Translations under genes and position numbers: made by a program | From: Synergistaceae bacterium | Lineage (GTDB): Bacteria; Synergistota; Synergistia; Synergistales; Aminobacteriaceae | Direction of reading: 5' to 3' | Length of the DNA stretch: 64,000 nucleotides | NCBI GenBank assembly: GCA_018436725.1 | Contig: JAHDKT010000078.1 | Span: forward strand, 1 to 64,000 | The notes under the pieces: model-generated | The model's database searches: none | What the model was told of the DNA's origin: nothing | The model's input: only the letters and a program-made list of their open reading frames with translations | Shown here: piece after piece, positions 49,076-58,813 of the stretch | Layout: each line of letters opens with the position of its first letter | Numbering within the stretch: position 1 is the first letter of the stretch

Positions 49076-49729
49076 TCAAATCCCCGCGCCGAGATTTCCC
49101 GGCATAGAGAGAACATTGTTTCTGCCTGTAATCAGATGACGGTGCATAGCGTCCGCAGCGCCGCCCCTATCGCTCCTGCGAACGGCGTCGGCGATACTGC
49201 AATGCTCCGCGAAGGATCGTTCGACACTCCCCGGCTCGCGGAGGACGTTGGCCCCCATGGAGATGAAACGGTCCCTGACACGCTGTACTGTCTTGAAGAT
49301 AAGAGCGTTGGAATAGATACGGAGGAAATGATCGTGAAACTCTTTGTCGTGGCGGAGATACTCCGAGACGTCTCCCTTGTCGACGGCCTCTTTCTGAAGC
49401 GCGAGATTGCGGTCCATCTCCGCCGTCCGCTGCTCCGTCATAAAGGGGATGATCTCTTTGATCACGAACTCCTCGATCGCCATCCGGAGAGCGAACGTCT
49501 CGTTCACTTCGATTACCGAAACCTCGGGAATGACGATGCCGCGATGCGGGTGGATCTCGATGAACCCCTCCATCTGGAGACGCTGCAACGCTTCCCGTAT
49601 CGGCGTTCTGCTCATGTTCAGCTCGGCGGCCAGGGAGTTCTCGGAGATGACGAAGGAATCGGAGGATCTGCGCTGGAGCACCAGCGTCCGAATTGTTTCG
49701 TAGGCTTGGTCTTTCTTCTTCTCCCGCAC
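49076..49729 (-). CDS. GntR family transcriptional regulator, FCD subfamily
   Basis: The 217-residue regulator has an N-terminal winged helix (SENSLAAELNMSRTPIREALQRLQMEGFIEIHPHRG, about 28-62) and a C-terminal all-helical FCD domain. The metal or ligand residues expected for FCD are visible in RHDKEFHDHF, SFAEHCSIADAV and AMHRHLITG. FCD regulators sense organic acids. GTG 49729 has GGGGGAGA 5 bases upstream; the longer frame to 49822 runs over a TGTATACA palindrome that is better read as an operator. It precedes the lipoamide dehydrogenase-TRAP operon on the same strand, its likely target. Confidence 0.9.
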   Translation of the reverse strand: MREKKKDQAYETIRTLVLQRRSSDSFVISENSLAAELNMSRTPIREALQRLQMEGFIEIHPHRGIVIPEVSVIEVNETFALRMAIEEFVIKEIIPFMTEQRTAEMDRNLALQKEAVDKGDVSEYLRHDKEFHDHFLRIYSNALIFKTVQRVRDRFISMGANVLREPGSVERSFAEHCSIADAVRRSDRGGAADAMHRHLITGRNNVLSMPGNLGAGI

Positions 49730-49756
49730 GGCGCTCTCCCCCTCGAAACGCTTTCC

Positions 49757-49764
49757 TGTATACA
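49757..49764. promoter_or_regulatory. GntR-type operator upstream of gntR
   Basis: TGTATACA is a perfect 8-base palindrome with the GTATAC core known for GntR-family sites, 28 bases before the gntR start. A TACA repeat follows at 49772-49775. Probable autoregulation. Confidence 0.5.
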
Positions 49765-49924
49765 AGCAAAATACAAGCTTCATACATTTGATAGGATACC
49801 CTTTGTGTAACGGAAATGTCAAGAGGGTCTCAAGGATAAATTAAAGTTTAAAAAAAGTGCCCGCAGAAACGAAGGGAGAAAACAGATGCGCCGCTTTCAG
49901 GGCAGAGGGAAGGAAGGCAATGAA

Positions 49925-49955
49925 AAAGCCCTCGGAGCGTTTCTCCGGGGGCTTT
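49925..49955 (-). terminator. Terminator of the unknown gene pair
   Basis: AAAGCCC-CGGAG (49925-49937) pairs with CTCCG-GGGCTTT (49943-49955) around a 5-base loop with one bulge on each side, followed on the minus strand by T-rich sequence. It lies just after the stop at 49960. Confidence 0.82.
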
Positions 49956-49959
49956 GTTT

Positions 49960-50460
49960 TCAGCTCTTCGATTCGTCGTCCTGCGTTTCTTTGGGCGGGT
50001 CGTTGCGTGAAAGCGTCTTCATCATTTCGTTCAGCGCGACGCCGGATTCAAGGTGTTTTTTCTGAATCTCGCGCAGCGACGCCATGTCGCTCTTGTAGTC
50101 GTCCTTGCCGTACGCGCCGCCCTTGCTTCGTTCCTTCAGGCGGGAACAGATATACTCCAGCTTCTCGACGGCCGAGGTCATCAAAGAAACATACCCCCGA
50201 AGCACTCCCAGAAACTTTCCCTCCGGAGACGCCGAATCGGGCTCCTCGCGCCGTATGGCGGCCTTGACGTCGGCGAGCTCCCGCAACAGCTCTTCGAGCA
50301 CCCGAAGGTTCTCCGCGTAGTCGATCGGCCTGTAGATCCCCGGTATACGCAGTATCTTGCGCAGAGACGGTTTGAATAGATCCTCCTGCACCTTCATGTA
50401 CCTTCGGAGCATCTCGTTAACGCGCCGCGCAAGAACGGCTGTTTCGTTTACGGATGTCAT
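49960..50460 (-). CDS. Hypothetical helical protein, 166 residues
   Basis: I recognise no family. The sequence is almost wholly helical and highly charged, with heptad-like stretches (ETAVLARRVNEMLRRYMKVQ, AENLRVLEELLRELADVKAAI, VEKLEYICSRLKERSKGG, ALNEMMKTLSRND). No signal peptide or membrane segment is visible. Its ATG overlaps the stop of the upstream coiled-coil membrane protein gene (ATGA, 50457-50460), so the two probably form a complex. Confidence 0.8.
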   Translation of the reverse strand: MTSVNETAVLARRVNEMLRRYMKVQEDLFKPSLRKILRIPGIYRPIDYAENLRVLEELLRELADVKAAIRREEPDSASPEGKFLGVLRGYVSLMTSAVEKLEYICSRLKERSKGGAYGKDDYKSDMASLREIQKKHLESGVALNEMMKTLSRNDPPKETQDDESKS

Positions 50461-50855
50461 GAATCCGTCCTCCTTTCCTTGTTTCCTGTTTCGTTGTCGG
50501 GGACGACCAGCACGCCGTCGAGCGTTTTTTCGAGTGCGGACACCGCCGCGGCCAGGTCTTCTTCATCGGCGTCCTTTCGGGAAAGGAGCTCCTTCACTGC
50601 GGCGGTCTTCCGCTCCAGTTCGCCGAGCAGCTCCCCTACATCCGCCCTGTGCTCTTCCTGAAGCGCGCCGAGCTGCTCTTTGGCGACTGAAACGAGTTCG
50701 CCGCCGATCGCCGCCGCGCGCATCCCCCGCTCCCTCAACGGGTCGCCGTCGAGAGGCTCCGGGGCTTCTTGTCCGGAGAAGAGAAAAAGGTACGCAAGGA
50801 GAACGAGCAGGCAGAGCAGTCCTGACACCAGGAGCAGACGAGTTGTGTTTTTCAC
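50457..50855 (-). CDS. Hypothetical single-span membrane protein with coiled coil, 132 residues
   Basis: After a short N-terminus comes one membrane segment (LLLVSGLLCLLVLLAYLFLF, residues 7-26). A charged helical region of coiled-coil character follows (about 50-120, SVAKEQLGALQEEHRADVGELLGEL and ELLSRKDADEEDLAAAVSALEKTLDG). GTG 50855 has GGAGG 8 bases upstream; the frame to 50993 lacks a site and contains no signal. It is coupled to the helical protein downstream. Function unknown. Confidence 0.8.
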   Translation of the reverse strand: MKNTTRLLLVSGLLCLLVLLAYLFLFSGQEAPEPLDGDPLRERGMRAAAIGGELVSVAKEQLGALQEEHRADVGELLGELERKTAAVKELLSRKDADEEDLAAAVSALEKTLDGVLVVPDNETGNKERRTDS

Positions 50856-50971
50856 GCGATCTTCCTCCAGAACAACGTACTCGCAACACAGCCGGCCGCC
50901 CTGAAATCTGCGACGGCTCCGGTACGTAAAATTACTTACTACCGTGTATTGTAGCACTGAATACGGCAAAG

Positions 50972-50999
50972 AAAAAAGCCCCCGGCACATCAAGGGGGC
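50972..50999 (-). terminator. Terminator of the pyr operon
   Basis: On the minus strand GCCCCC (complement of 50994-50999) pairs with GGGGGC (complement of 50978-50983), followed by TTTTTTC. It lies about 100 bases after the pyrE stop. Confidence 0.88.
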
Positions 51000-51097
51000 G
51001 TGTTTCTTGAAAAACCATCCGAATCGCGTCAGAGGAAGCTCCGATGCTGACTGCCGGAAGTTCGGGGCGACAGTAAATCAGCCCCTTCCGCTGTGGT

Positions 51098-51673
51098 TCA
51101 GGGAGCGGTCTTCGTCCTGCTTCCCGGCTTCACCAGCGGAATACCCTTCGCGCAGAGAGGACACTCTTCAGGCTTCCACAACGGAAACGCCACCTTCCAA
51201 AGCGACTCCGGAACATGAGGGAGCGAGGACTTCCCGCCGCTCCTGTCGATGACGGCCCCCGTCCCGACCCATGTCGCGCCGCCGCGTTCGAGAACGCTTC
51301 CTACCTCGCCGGAGGAGACGCCGGTAGTGACCACGTCCTCGATCACCACGACGCGCTTCCCCTCGGGGAAGGGGAAGCGGCTGAGGACCATCTCGCCCTC
51401 TCTTCGCTCGCAGAAGATGAAGGGAACGTCGAGCGCGCGCGCAACCTCGTGCCCGATGATGAGGCCGCCGAGAGCGGGCGAGGCGATAAGGTCGGGCGAG
51501 TAGCGGCGCACCTTCTCCGCAAGCGCCTCTCCGGCGAAGGCGGCGTAGCGCGGAAAGCGAAGCAGCAGGGCGCACTGCATATAGTCGCTGCTGTGGTTCC
51601 CCGAAGTCAGCAGAAAGTGGCCTTCAAGGTGCGCGCCGCTCTCCTTCATCATCTCCTGCAACTTCGCCAGCAT
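51098..51673 (-). CDS. pyrE: Orotate phosphoribosyltransferase
   Basis: The 191-residue enzyme converts orotate and PRPP to OMP. MLAKLQEMMKESGAHLEGHFLLTSGNHS is a normal PyrE opening, and the PRPP motif is VVVIEDVVTTGVSSG. The C-terminus has a CPLC pair. ATG 51673 shares one base with the pyrF stop (TAATG) and has AGGAG 6 bases upstream; ATG 51688 with a GAGGAGGGG site is an alternative that adds five residues. Last gene of the operon. Confidence 0.94.
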   Translation of the reverse strand: MLAKLQEMMKESGAHLEGHFLLTSGNHSSDYMQCALLLRFPRYAAFAGEALAEKVRRYSPDLIASPALGGLIIGHEVARALDVPFIFCERREGEMVLSRFPFPEGKRVVVIEDVVTTGVSSGEVGSVLERGGATWVGTGAVIDRSGGKSSLPHVPESLWKVAFPLWKPEECPLCAKGIPLVKPGSRTKTAP

Positions 51674-52389
51674 TACAGACTCCTGCATTTCAGCCCCTCC
51701 TCTATCGACGCGGCGATGCTTCTCACCGCCGCGATTCTGTCCGGAGCGTTCAGTATCGGACGCCCCACGACGATGTAGTCCGCGCCGTTCGCGATCGTCT
51801 TTTGCGGCGTGGCGACGCGCGCCTGGTCGTCGTCGGCGCTCGCAGGCCTCACTCCCGGGACGACCGTGAAGAGCCCCTCTCCGGCGGCGCGGACCACCGG
51901 AAGGTCGAGCGGCGAGCAGACGATGCCGTCGATTCCGGTCTCCCGGCAGAGCGCGGCGCGTTTTTCGAGCGCGTCGGAAAGCGAACACCCGGGGGCCACC
52001 TCCGCCCACGAGGCGTCGTCGAAGCTCGTGAGGACGGTCACGCCGAGCAGGTTCGTCCGCGACCCCGCCTTCTCTTTTCCCCGGCGGGCCTCTTCCAGCA
52101 TCTTCCGGCCGCCGCCGCAGTGCAGCGTGAGCGCCCACAGGTTCTCAGAAGCGAGCGCCTCCGTCGCCTGGAAGACGGTGTTGGGAATATCGTGCAGCTT
52201 GAGGTCGAGGAAGATCGAGAACCCCATCGCGCCGATCTCGCGAAGGAAGGGAAATCCTCCGCGGGCGTAGAGCTGATGGCCTATCTTTACATACTTCAGC
52301 TCTCCCTTGAGCGAGGCGAGAAGCTCGCGCCCCTCCTCCACACGTTCGACGTCGAGCGCCAGAATGAGCCGGTCCAGTCCGTTGTTCAT
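51673..52389 (-). CDS. pyrF: Orotidine-5'-phosphate decarboxylase
   Basis: The 238-residue enzyme makes UMP from OMP. LILALDVERVEEG opens the barrel, and FLDLKLHDIPNTV near residue 62 carries the catalytic DxKxxD. GVRPASADDDQARVATPQKT and GADYIVVGRPI form the phosphate site. ATG 52389 follows GGAGG; the in-frame ATG at 52413 overlaps pyrD and has a poorer position. Confidence 0.95.
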   Translation of the reverse strand: MNNGLDRLILALDVERVEEGRELLASLKGELKYVKIGHQLYARGGFPFLREIGAMGFSIFLDLKLHDIPNTVFQATEALASENLWALTLHCGGGRKMLEEARRGKEKAGSRTNLLGVTVLTSFDDASWAEVAPGCSLSDALEKRAALCRETGIDGIVCSPLDLPVVRAAGEGLFTVVPGVRPASADDDQARVATPQKTIANGADYIVVGRPILNAPDRIAAVRSIAASIEEGLKCRSL

Positions 52390-52405
52390 CTTCACGATCC
52401 TCCTG

Positions 52406-53329
52406 TTATTCATGACGCCCCAGGCCGGTCAGCCCGGAGACGTTCTCTATCTTCTGTTTTATAAGGTAGGCCGAAAGCCCGGCGACGATCTTCCGCGGCA
52501 GTTCGAAGTCGGTGAAGAGCGCGGCGCCGACCTCCACCGCCGCAGCCCCGGCGAGGAGCATCGCCGCCGCGTCTTCCCACGAGGCCACGCCGCCGCACCC
52601 CACCACGGGAATCTTCACCGCGCCGCAGACCTGCCAGACCGTGCGCAGCGCGAGCGGGAAGACCGCAGGGCCGGAGAGCCCGGCGACCACCCTCTGGAAG
52701 GCGGGGCGTTTTTTCTTGATGTCCATCGCCATACCGAGCCACGTATTCCCGCAGACGAGCGCGTCCGCGCCCTCCGCCTCGGCCGCCTTCGCCACTCCGG
52801 CGAGGTCCGGCGACTGCGGGGTGAGCTTCACCCACAGCGCGCCCTTCCACTCGCTCCGCGCGATGCGCACCGCCTTCGCGGCGCTTTCGGCCGAGATGCC
52901 CCACGCCATGCCGTCGCCGTCCACGTTGGGGCAGGAGATATTCAGCTCTATGGCGGGGATGCCGGGAACTTCCGCAAGCGCGGCGATGCTCTCCCGCACC
53001 TCGCGCTCGGACTCCATGACGAGGTTCACGAGGAAGGGGCGGTTCGCGCCCCGGACGAAGGGGAGGTAGTCGTCGAGGAAGGAACGCACCCCGCCGTTCT
53101 GCAGGCCGATGCTGTTCAGCATGCCGCAGGGCGTCTCCCAGACGCGGACGCCCTTGTTCCCCGCCCTCCCGTTCAGGCTGACGGCCTTGGTGCAGAGCGC
53201 GCCGACGCCTTCCAGGCGCTCGGGAGACCAGAGTTCCGCATCGTACGGCCAGACTCCGGACGCGATGATCACCGGCGATTCGAGGTTCAGTCCGCCGAGC
53301 GAAACGTGCATCTCAGTCCGCGAACTCAT
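52406..53329 (-). CDS. pyrD: Dihydroorotate dehydrogenase, class 1B catalytic subunit
   Basis: The 307-residue FMN subunit oxidises dihydroorotate. LESPVIIASGVWPYDAELWSPE near 16, ELNISCPNVDGDG near 130 (with the class 1 catalytic cysteine) and VWVKLTPQSPDLAG-type sequence follow in order, then GCGGVASWEDAAAMLLAGAAAVEVG. Class 1B enzymes need PyrK to reach NAD+, and pyrK overlaps its start by 17 bases. ATG 53329 follows GGAGGTG by 7 bases. Confidence 0.95.
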   Translation of the reverse strand: MSSRTEMHVSLGGLNLESPVIIASGVWPYDAELWSPERLEGVGALCTKAVSLNGRAGNKGVRVWETPCGMLNSIGLQNGGVRSFLDDYLPFVRGANRPFLVNLVMESEREVRESIAALAEVPGIPAIELNISCPNVDGDGMAWGISAESAAKAVRIARSEWKGALWVKLTPQSPDLAGVAKAAEAEGADALVCGNTWLGMAMDIKKKRPAFQRVVAGLSGPAVFPLALRTVWQVCGAVKIPVVGCGGVASWEDAAAMLLAGAAAVEVGAALFTDFELPRKIVAGLSAYLIKQKIENVSGLTGLGRHE

Positions 53330-54116
53330 TCCACAGCACCTCCTCCGCAGTGAAGACCGGGCCGTCCACGCAGACCCTCCTGTTGCCGCGCGCGGTCGGG
53401 ATGACGCATCCGAGGCATCCGCCCATGCCGCACGCCATCCTGGACTCCAACGCCACCCTGACCCGCGCGCCGTCCGACGGGTATTTCGCCGCGAGCGCCC
53501 TGAGCATCCCCTGCGGACCGCAAGCCCATACCTCCGTATCGGCCGGAAGCTCCGAGGGGAGCCCGTCGAGCGCCGTTCCCTTCGTCCCGACGCTTCCGTC
53601 GTCGGAGAAGAGCGCGACTCCGGGGAAGGACTCCTTCAGCCATTCGGCGAACCCCTCCCACCCTCTTCCGGCGACGCCCATCGAAACGCCCGCGACCTTG
53701 GCCATTCCGAGCCGCCGTGCCGCGAAGAGCAGCGGCGCCGCGCCGACCGAGCCACCCGCGAGGAGGACTTTCTTCGGCAGAGGCGTATCGCCGCGAGAGG
53801 AGAAGAACCCTCTCCCTATCGGGCCGCGAACGACGAGAGAATCACCCTGGCGCTTCGAGGCCAGCAGCTCCGTCCCTCTTCCGACGACCCTGTAGAGCAT
53901 CTTGAAGATCCCGCCGGAGGCAGCCGCCACGGCCAGCGGACGCCCCAGAAATGGGTCGCCGCAGCTTCCGGGCCGCACCATCACGAACTGCCCCGGCTCC
54001 GCCGCAGAGGCGATCGCCTCGCACTCCACCGCGATCAGGCCGGAGCCGTCGCCCAGGGCGCGGCTGCCGGCGACCTTCGCTTCATAGTCCCGTGGCGCGC
54101 TCCCTCCGCAGCTCAT
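53313..54116 (-). CDS. pyrK: Dihydroorotate dehydrogenase electron-transfer subunit
   Basis: The 267-residue flavoprotein has an FAD domain (GDPFLGRPLAVAA near 53), an NAD domain (VLLAGGSVGAAPLLFAARRLG) and a [2Fe-2S] cluster site at the C-terminus (CGMGGCLGCVIP plus a later VCVDGPVF). It carries electrons from PyrD to NAD+. ATG 54116 overlaps the pyrC stop (ATGA, 54113-54116). The frame continuing upstream to 54428 is a shadow over pyrC. Confidence 0.94.
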   Translation of the reverse strand: MSCGGSAPRDYEAKVAGSRALGDGSGLIAVECEAIASAAEPGQFVMVRPGSCGDPFLGRPLAVAAASGGIFKMLYRVVGRGTELLASKRQGDSLVVRGPIGRGFFSSRGDTPLPKKVLLAGGSVGAAPLLFAARRLGMAKVAGVSMGVAGRGWEGFAEWLKESFPGVALFSDDGSVGTKGTALDGLPSELPADTEVWACGPQGMLRALAAKYPSDGARVRVALESRMACGMGGCLGCVIPTARGNRRVCVDGPVFTAEEVLWNEFAD

Positions 54117-55416
54117 TCGCCGTCCTCCAGCCGATTCATCCGCACGTTTCCCTCCACCAGCGTCATCACCGGCCACCCCTGCAGCATCTCGCCGTCCCAG
54201 GGGCAGAGTCGCGCCTTGCTCTTCCACTCGTTCACATCCACCCGCTTCACCGCGTCGAGGTCGAGCACCGTGATGTCCGCCGTCGCGCCCTCTTTGATCG
54301 CTCCGAGCGTGCGCCACGGTCGGGGAAGCAGCGCGGCGGGGCCCGATGTGAAGAGAGAGAGCAGGTGTTCCAGCGCGACCGGCTCGCCCAGCTTGAGCCA
54401 GGTATCCAGCACCACCGCGACAGAGCACTCTATCGAGGCGATACCCGAGGGCGCCTCCTGAAACGGAACGTCCTTCTCGTCCATGTGGTAGGGGGCGTGA
54501 TCCGTGACGATCGCGTCAACAGTGCCGTCCGCGATGGCCTCCCAGAGCGCCTTGACATCCTTGCGCGTCCGAAGCGGCGGGTTCACCTTGTACGTCGAGG
54601 AGAAGCGGCTGACGAGGATGCAGTTCTCGTCGAGCGAGAGGTGGTGCGGCGTCACGTCGCACGTCACCGGAAGTCCCTCTTTTTTCGCCTGCCGTACCGC
54701 GTCCACCCCCAGCTCCGTGCTCACGTGGGTGAAGTGGATGGGTGCGTCCGTCTCGCGGCTCAGCGCGATGCCCCGCTGGATGTCGATGACCTCCGCCGAG
54801 GCGGGCCACCCTTTCATACCGCTGGAGGCGGAGACCACGCCCTCGTTCACGTGCGCCTTCGCGGTCAGCGTGGGCTCCTCGGGGTGCTCCATGATCCGCA
54901 CGTCGAGGTCCTTGCTGTACAGCAGCGCCGTCTTCAGCAGCTTCGCATCCCATACCGGGGAGCCGTCGTCGGTGAACATCACCGCTCCCGACTCCGCCAT
55001 CAGGCCGAGTTCGGCGAGCTGTTTGCCCTGCCGCCCCTTGCTCACGCACCCGGAGGGCAGCACCCGTGCGCCTCCGGCCCGTTTCCCGCGGGCGAGCAGA
55101 TATTCGACAGTCACCGGATTGTCCACTGCGGGCTCCGTGTTCGGCATGGTCACGACGGTGGAGTACCCTCCCGCCGCCGCAGCGCGCGCGCCGCTCTCCG
55201 TATCCTCACGCCACTCGTACCCCGGGTCGCGGAAGTGAACATGAATATCTATGAAGCCGGGGCAGAGCAGCTTCCCGCCGAGGTCGTAGACCTCCGCGCC
55301 GTCCTCGGGGAGTCCGGAGCCTCTGCGGGCGATCACGCCGTCCTTGACGAGGATATCCTCGCACTCGCTGCCGAGGCTTCTTCCGTCGAAAATTTTCGCA
55401 TTTTTCAGCAGTATGC

Positions 55417-55420
<4 letters not shown>
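54113..55420 (-). CDS. pyrC: Dihydroorotase, class I
   Basis: The 435-residue zinc amidohydrolase closes carbamoylaspartate to dihydroorotate. FIDIHVHFRDPGYEWRED near 54 provides the metal histidines, VVTMPNTEPAVDNP follows, IHFTHVSTELGVDAV is in the middle, and VTDHAPYHMDEKD supplies the late aspartate. ATG 55420 has GGAGGTG 5 bases upstream and overlaps the pyrB stop (ATGA, 55417-55420). Confidence 0.95.
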
Positions 55421-57102
<1,682 letters not shown>

Positions 57103-57133
57103 GCGGTTGCAGAGAAAAAATCGAGGAAGAAAG

Positions 57134-58813
57134 TTACCTTTCTCCATCTTCCGCAACTCTCCTGACGAGAGAACGCAGGAGCTTCGGAAAGACCTCCATG
57201 AAGTACGGAAGGTGCAGACGCTCCGTATTCTTATGGGCGTCCTTCCCGAGCGGGCCGAAGTTCAAGATCGGGATGTCCAGCTCCGCAAGCGCCTCCGTCG
57301 GCAGGCTGTAGAGCCGTTTCCAGCCGGGCATGTTGGCCGCAAACGTCGCCATCTCCCCCGCCTCGCCCTGAAAAGCGCAGTAGCTGAGGTCGGAAACCCC
57401 CTCGAAGAACGGGCGCGTTTCCACCGTCAGCCCGAACCGCTCGCTGGCCTCCCGCACCGTTTCGCGCGCCGCACGCTCTACCCTGCGCTCCCCTTCTGAA
57501 AGGCCGAGGTTCGCGCGGTGAGGGTACCACGGCGGCAGGAAGCCGAAGACGACAAGCGGCCCAGGCAGCGCGCACGCCTCGACCATGCTTTCGACGAGCG
57601 CGACGGCCTTCGTCCGTTCGTCGGCCCCGGAAGGCGTCCGGGAAAGAACCTCTTCGACGAAGCCGGGGAACCCCGCGCCCAGTTTTGCCTCCGCCATGCG
57701 GCGCAGCTCTTCGTAGGAGAGGGCCATGGAATTCCACTTTGCGTCGGAGCGTCCCGCCCCGTTCATCTTCGCGAACGATTCGGCGTTGCGCTCGTGCGCC
57801 TCTATCGCTTCCCGCAGCGCTTTCTCCGCAATGGCGCGCATTTCGCCGAGGATGCGCCCCGGCAGCTTCGTCGCCGTGAGGTAGCTGTAGAAGGAGAAGG
57901 CGCGCGTCATAATCGTCGCCGAGTACTCCCTCCGAAGGTCCGTCTGGCGCATACAGCCGAACGGGGGGTACGCTCTCCCGTCGAGCGAATCCGCATAGTC
58001 CGGGTTGCCTTCAAGCTCCAGGTTGATCCGGGAGATCACCGGCGCGGCGCCGAACCCCTCGTAGTACTCCCCGACGTGCGTCTCCTTTCCGGCGCAGAAG
58101 AAAAAGGTGTTGATCTTCCCGATGCTGCCAAGGTAGATGGACGGAAGCGCCCGCTCCCCCCCTGCGAAAGTGGGTTCGAGTTCGATGCACGCGCGGTAGC
58201 GCAGCCCCTCTTCCTTTTGCCTGCGCGCCAGCTGCGCCGATGCGGCGAGCATTCCTGCGGAGTTGTTCTCCTCGTCGGGAACCGCGAGCGCGAGCAGATT
58301 CGCGCCGAGACTTCCGGGATCCGACGCCGCCTCCGCCAGGAGTTCGATACCCGCCGCAAGTCCGCTCTTCATATCGGCGACGCCCCGCCCGAAGAGCCAC
58401 TCCCCGCTTTCGAGGTCGCGACGGGCGTCCTCGGGAAGCGCAACGTCCTCCAGACGCCGCGTGTACTCCTCCGGGTCGAACGCGAAGGGGGCAAGCTCGC
58501 CGCACGCCTCTGCGCTCACCACATCCGCGTGCCCCGCCAGAATGACCGTCTCCGCCGTCGGCCCCGGCCTGCGTACGAATGCGAAAAGGAAATTTCGTCC
58601 GAACGGGTCGTCCTCAAGCGGAAGGAGGCGGAGATCCTCAGGGTGCTCCCGAAAGTACGGAAGCACGGCGAGCGTGTCGTACAGCAAGCGCGTCACGCGG
58701 TTTTCATGCTCCGGCGAGGGGGAGACGCTCGGAATCCGCAGCATGTCGAGCAGCAGACGGCAGAGCCCGCTCTCGGCGTATTTTTTCAGAACGCTCCCCC
58801 TCTCCTCAGGCAT
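57134..58813 (-). CDS. M20 family peptidase, RocB-like (arginine utilisation protein type)
   Basis: The 559-residue metallopeptidase-fold protein has VILAGHADVVSAEACGELAPF near 90 (first zinc histidine), LFGRGVADMKSGLAAGIELL near 144 (bridging aspartate) and ALAVPDEENNSAGM near 178 (catalytic Glu-Glu). Length and the C-terminal FEGVSDLSYCAF, NFGPLGKDAHKNTERLH blocks match RocB. RocB is tied to arginine or ornithine catabolism, but its reaction is not established; peptide, acyl-amino-acid or opine hydrolysis is conceivable. ATG 58813 follows GGGAGGG and overlaps the opine dehydrogenase gene by 8 bases. Confidence 0.88.
   Translation of the reverse strand: MPEERGSVLKKYAESGLCRLLLDMLRIPSVSPSPEHENRVTRLLYDTLAVLPYFREHPEDLRLLPLEDDPFGRNFLFAFVRRPGPTAETVILAGHADVVSAEACGELAPFAFDPEEYTRRLEDVALPEDARRDLESGEWLFGRGVADMKSGLAAGIELLAEAASDPGSLGANLLALAVPDEENNSAGMLAASAQLARRQKEEGLRYRACIELEPTFAGGERALPSIYLGSIGKINTFFFCAGKETHVGEYYEGFGAAPVISRINLELEGNPDYADSLDGRAYPPFGCMRQTDLRREYSATIMTRAFSFYSYLTATKLPGRILGEMRAIAEKALREAIEAHERNAESFAKMNGAGRSDAKWNSMALSYEELRRMAEAKLGAGFPGFVEEVLSRTPSGADERTKAVALVESMVEACALPGPLVVFGFLPPWYPHRANLGLSEGERRVERAARETVREASERFGLTVETRPFFEGVSDLSYCAFQGEAGEMATFAANMPGWKRLYSLPTEALAELDIPILNFGPLGKDAHKNTERLHLPYFMEVFPKLLRSLVRRVAEDGER

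Noticed and set aside
51674..52138. A longer PyrE reading upstream to 52138.
   Set aside because: The extension runs through pyrF in another frame; pyrE has a good start at 51673 with its own ribosome site.
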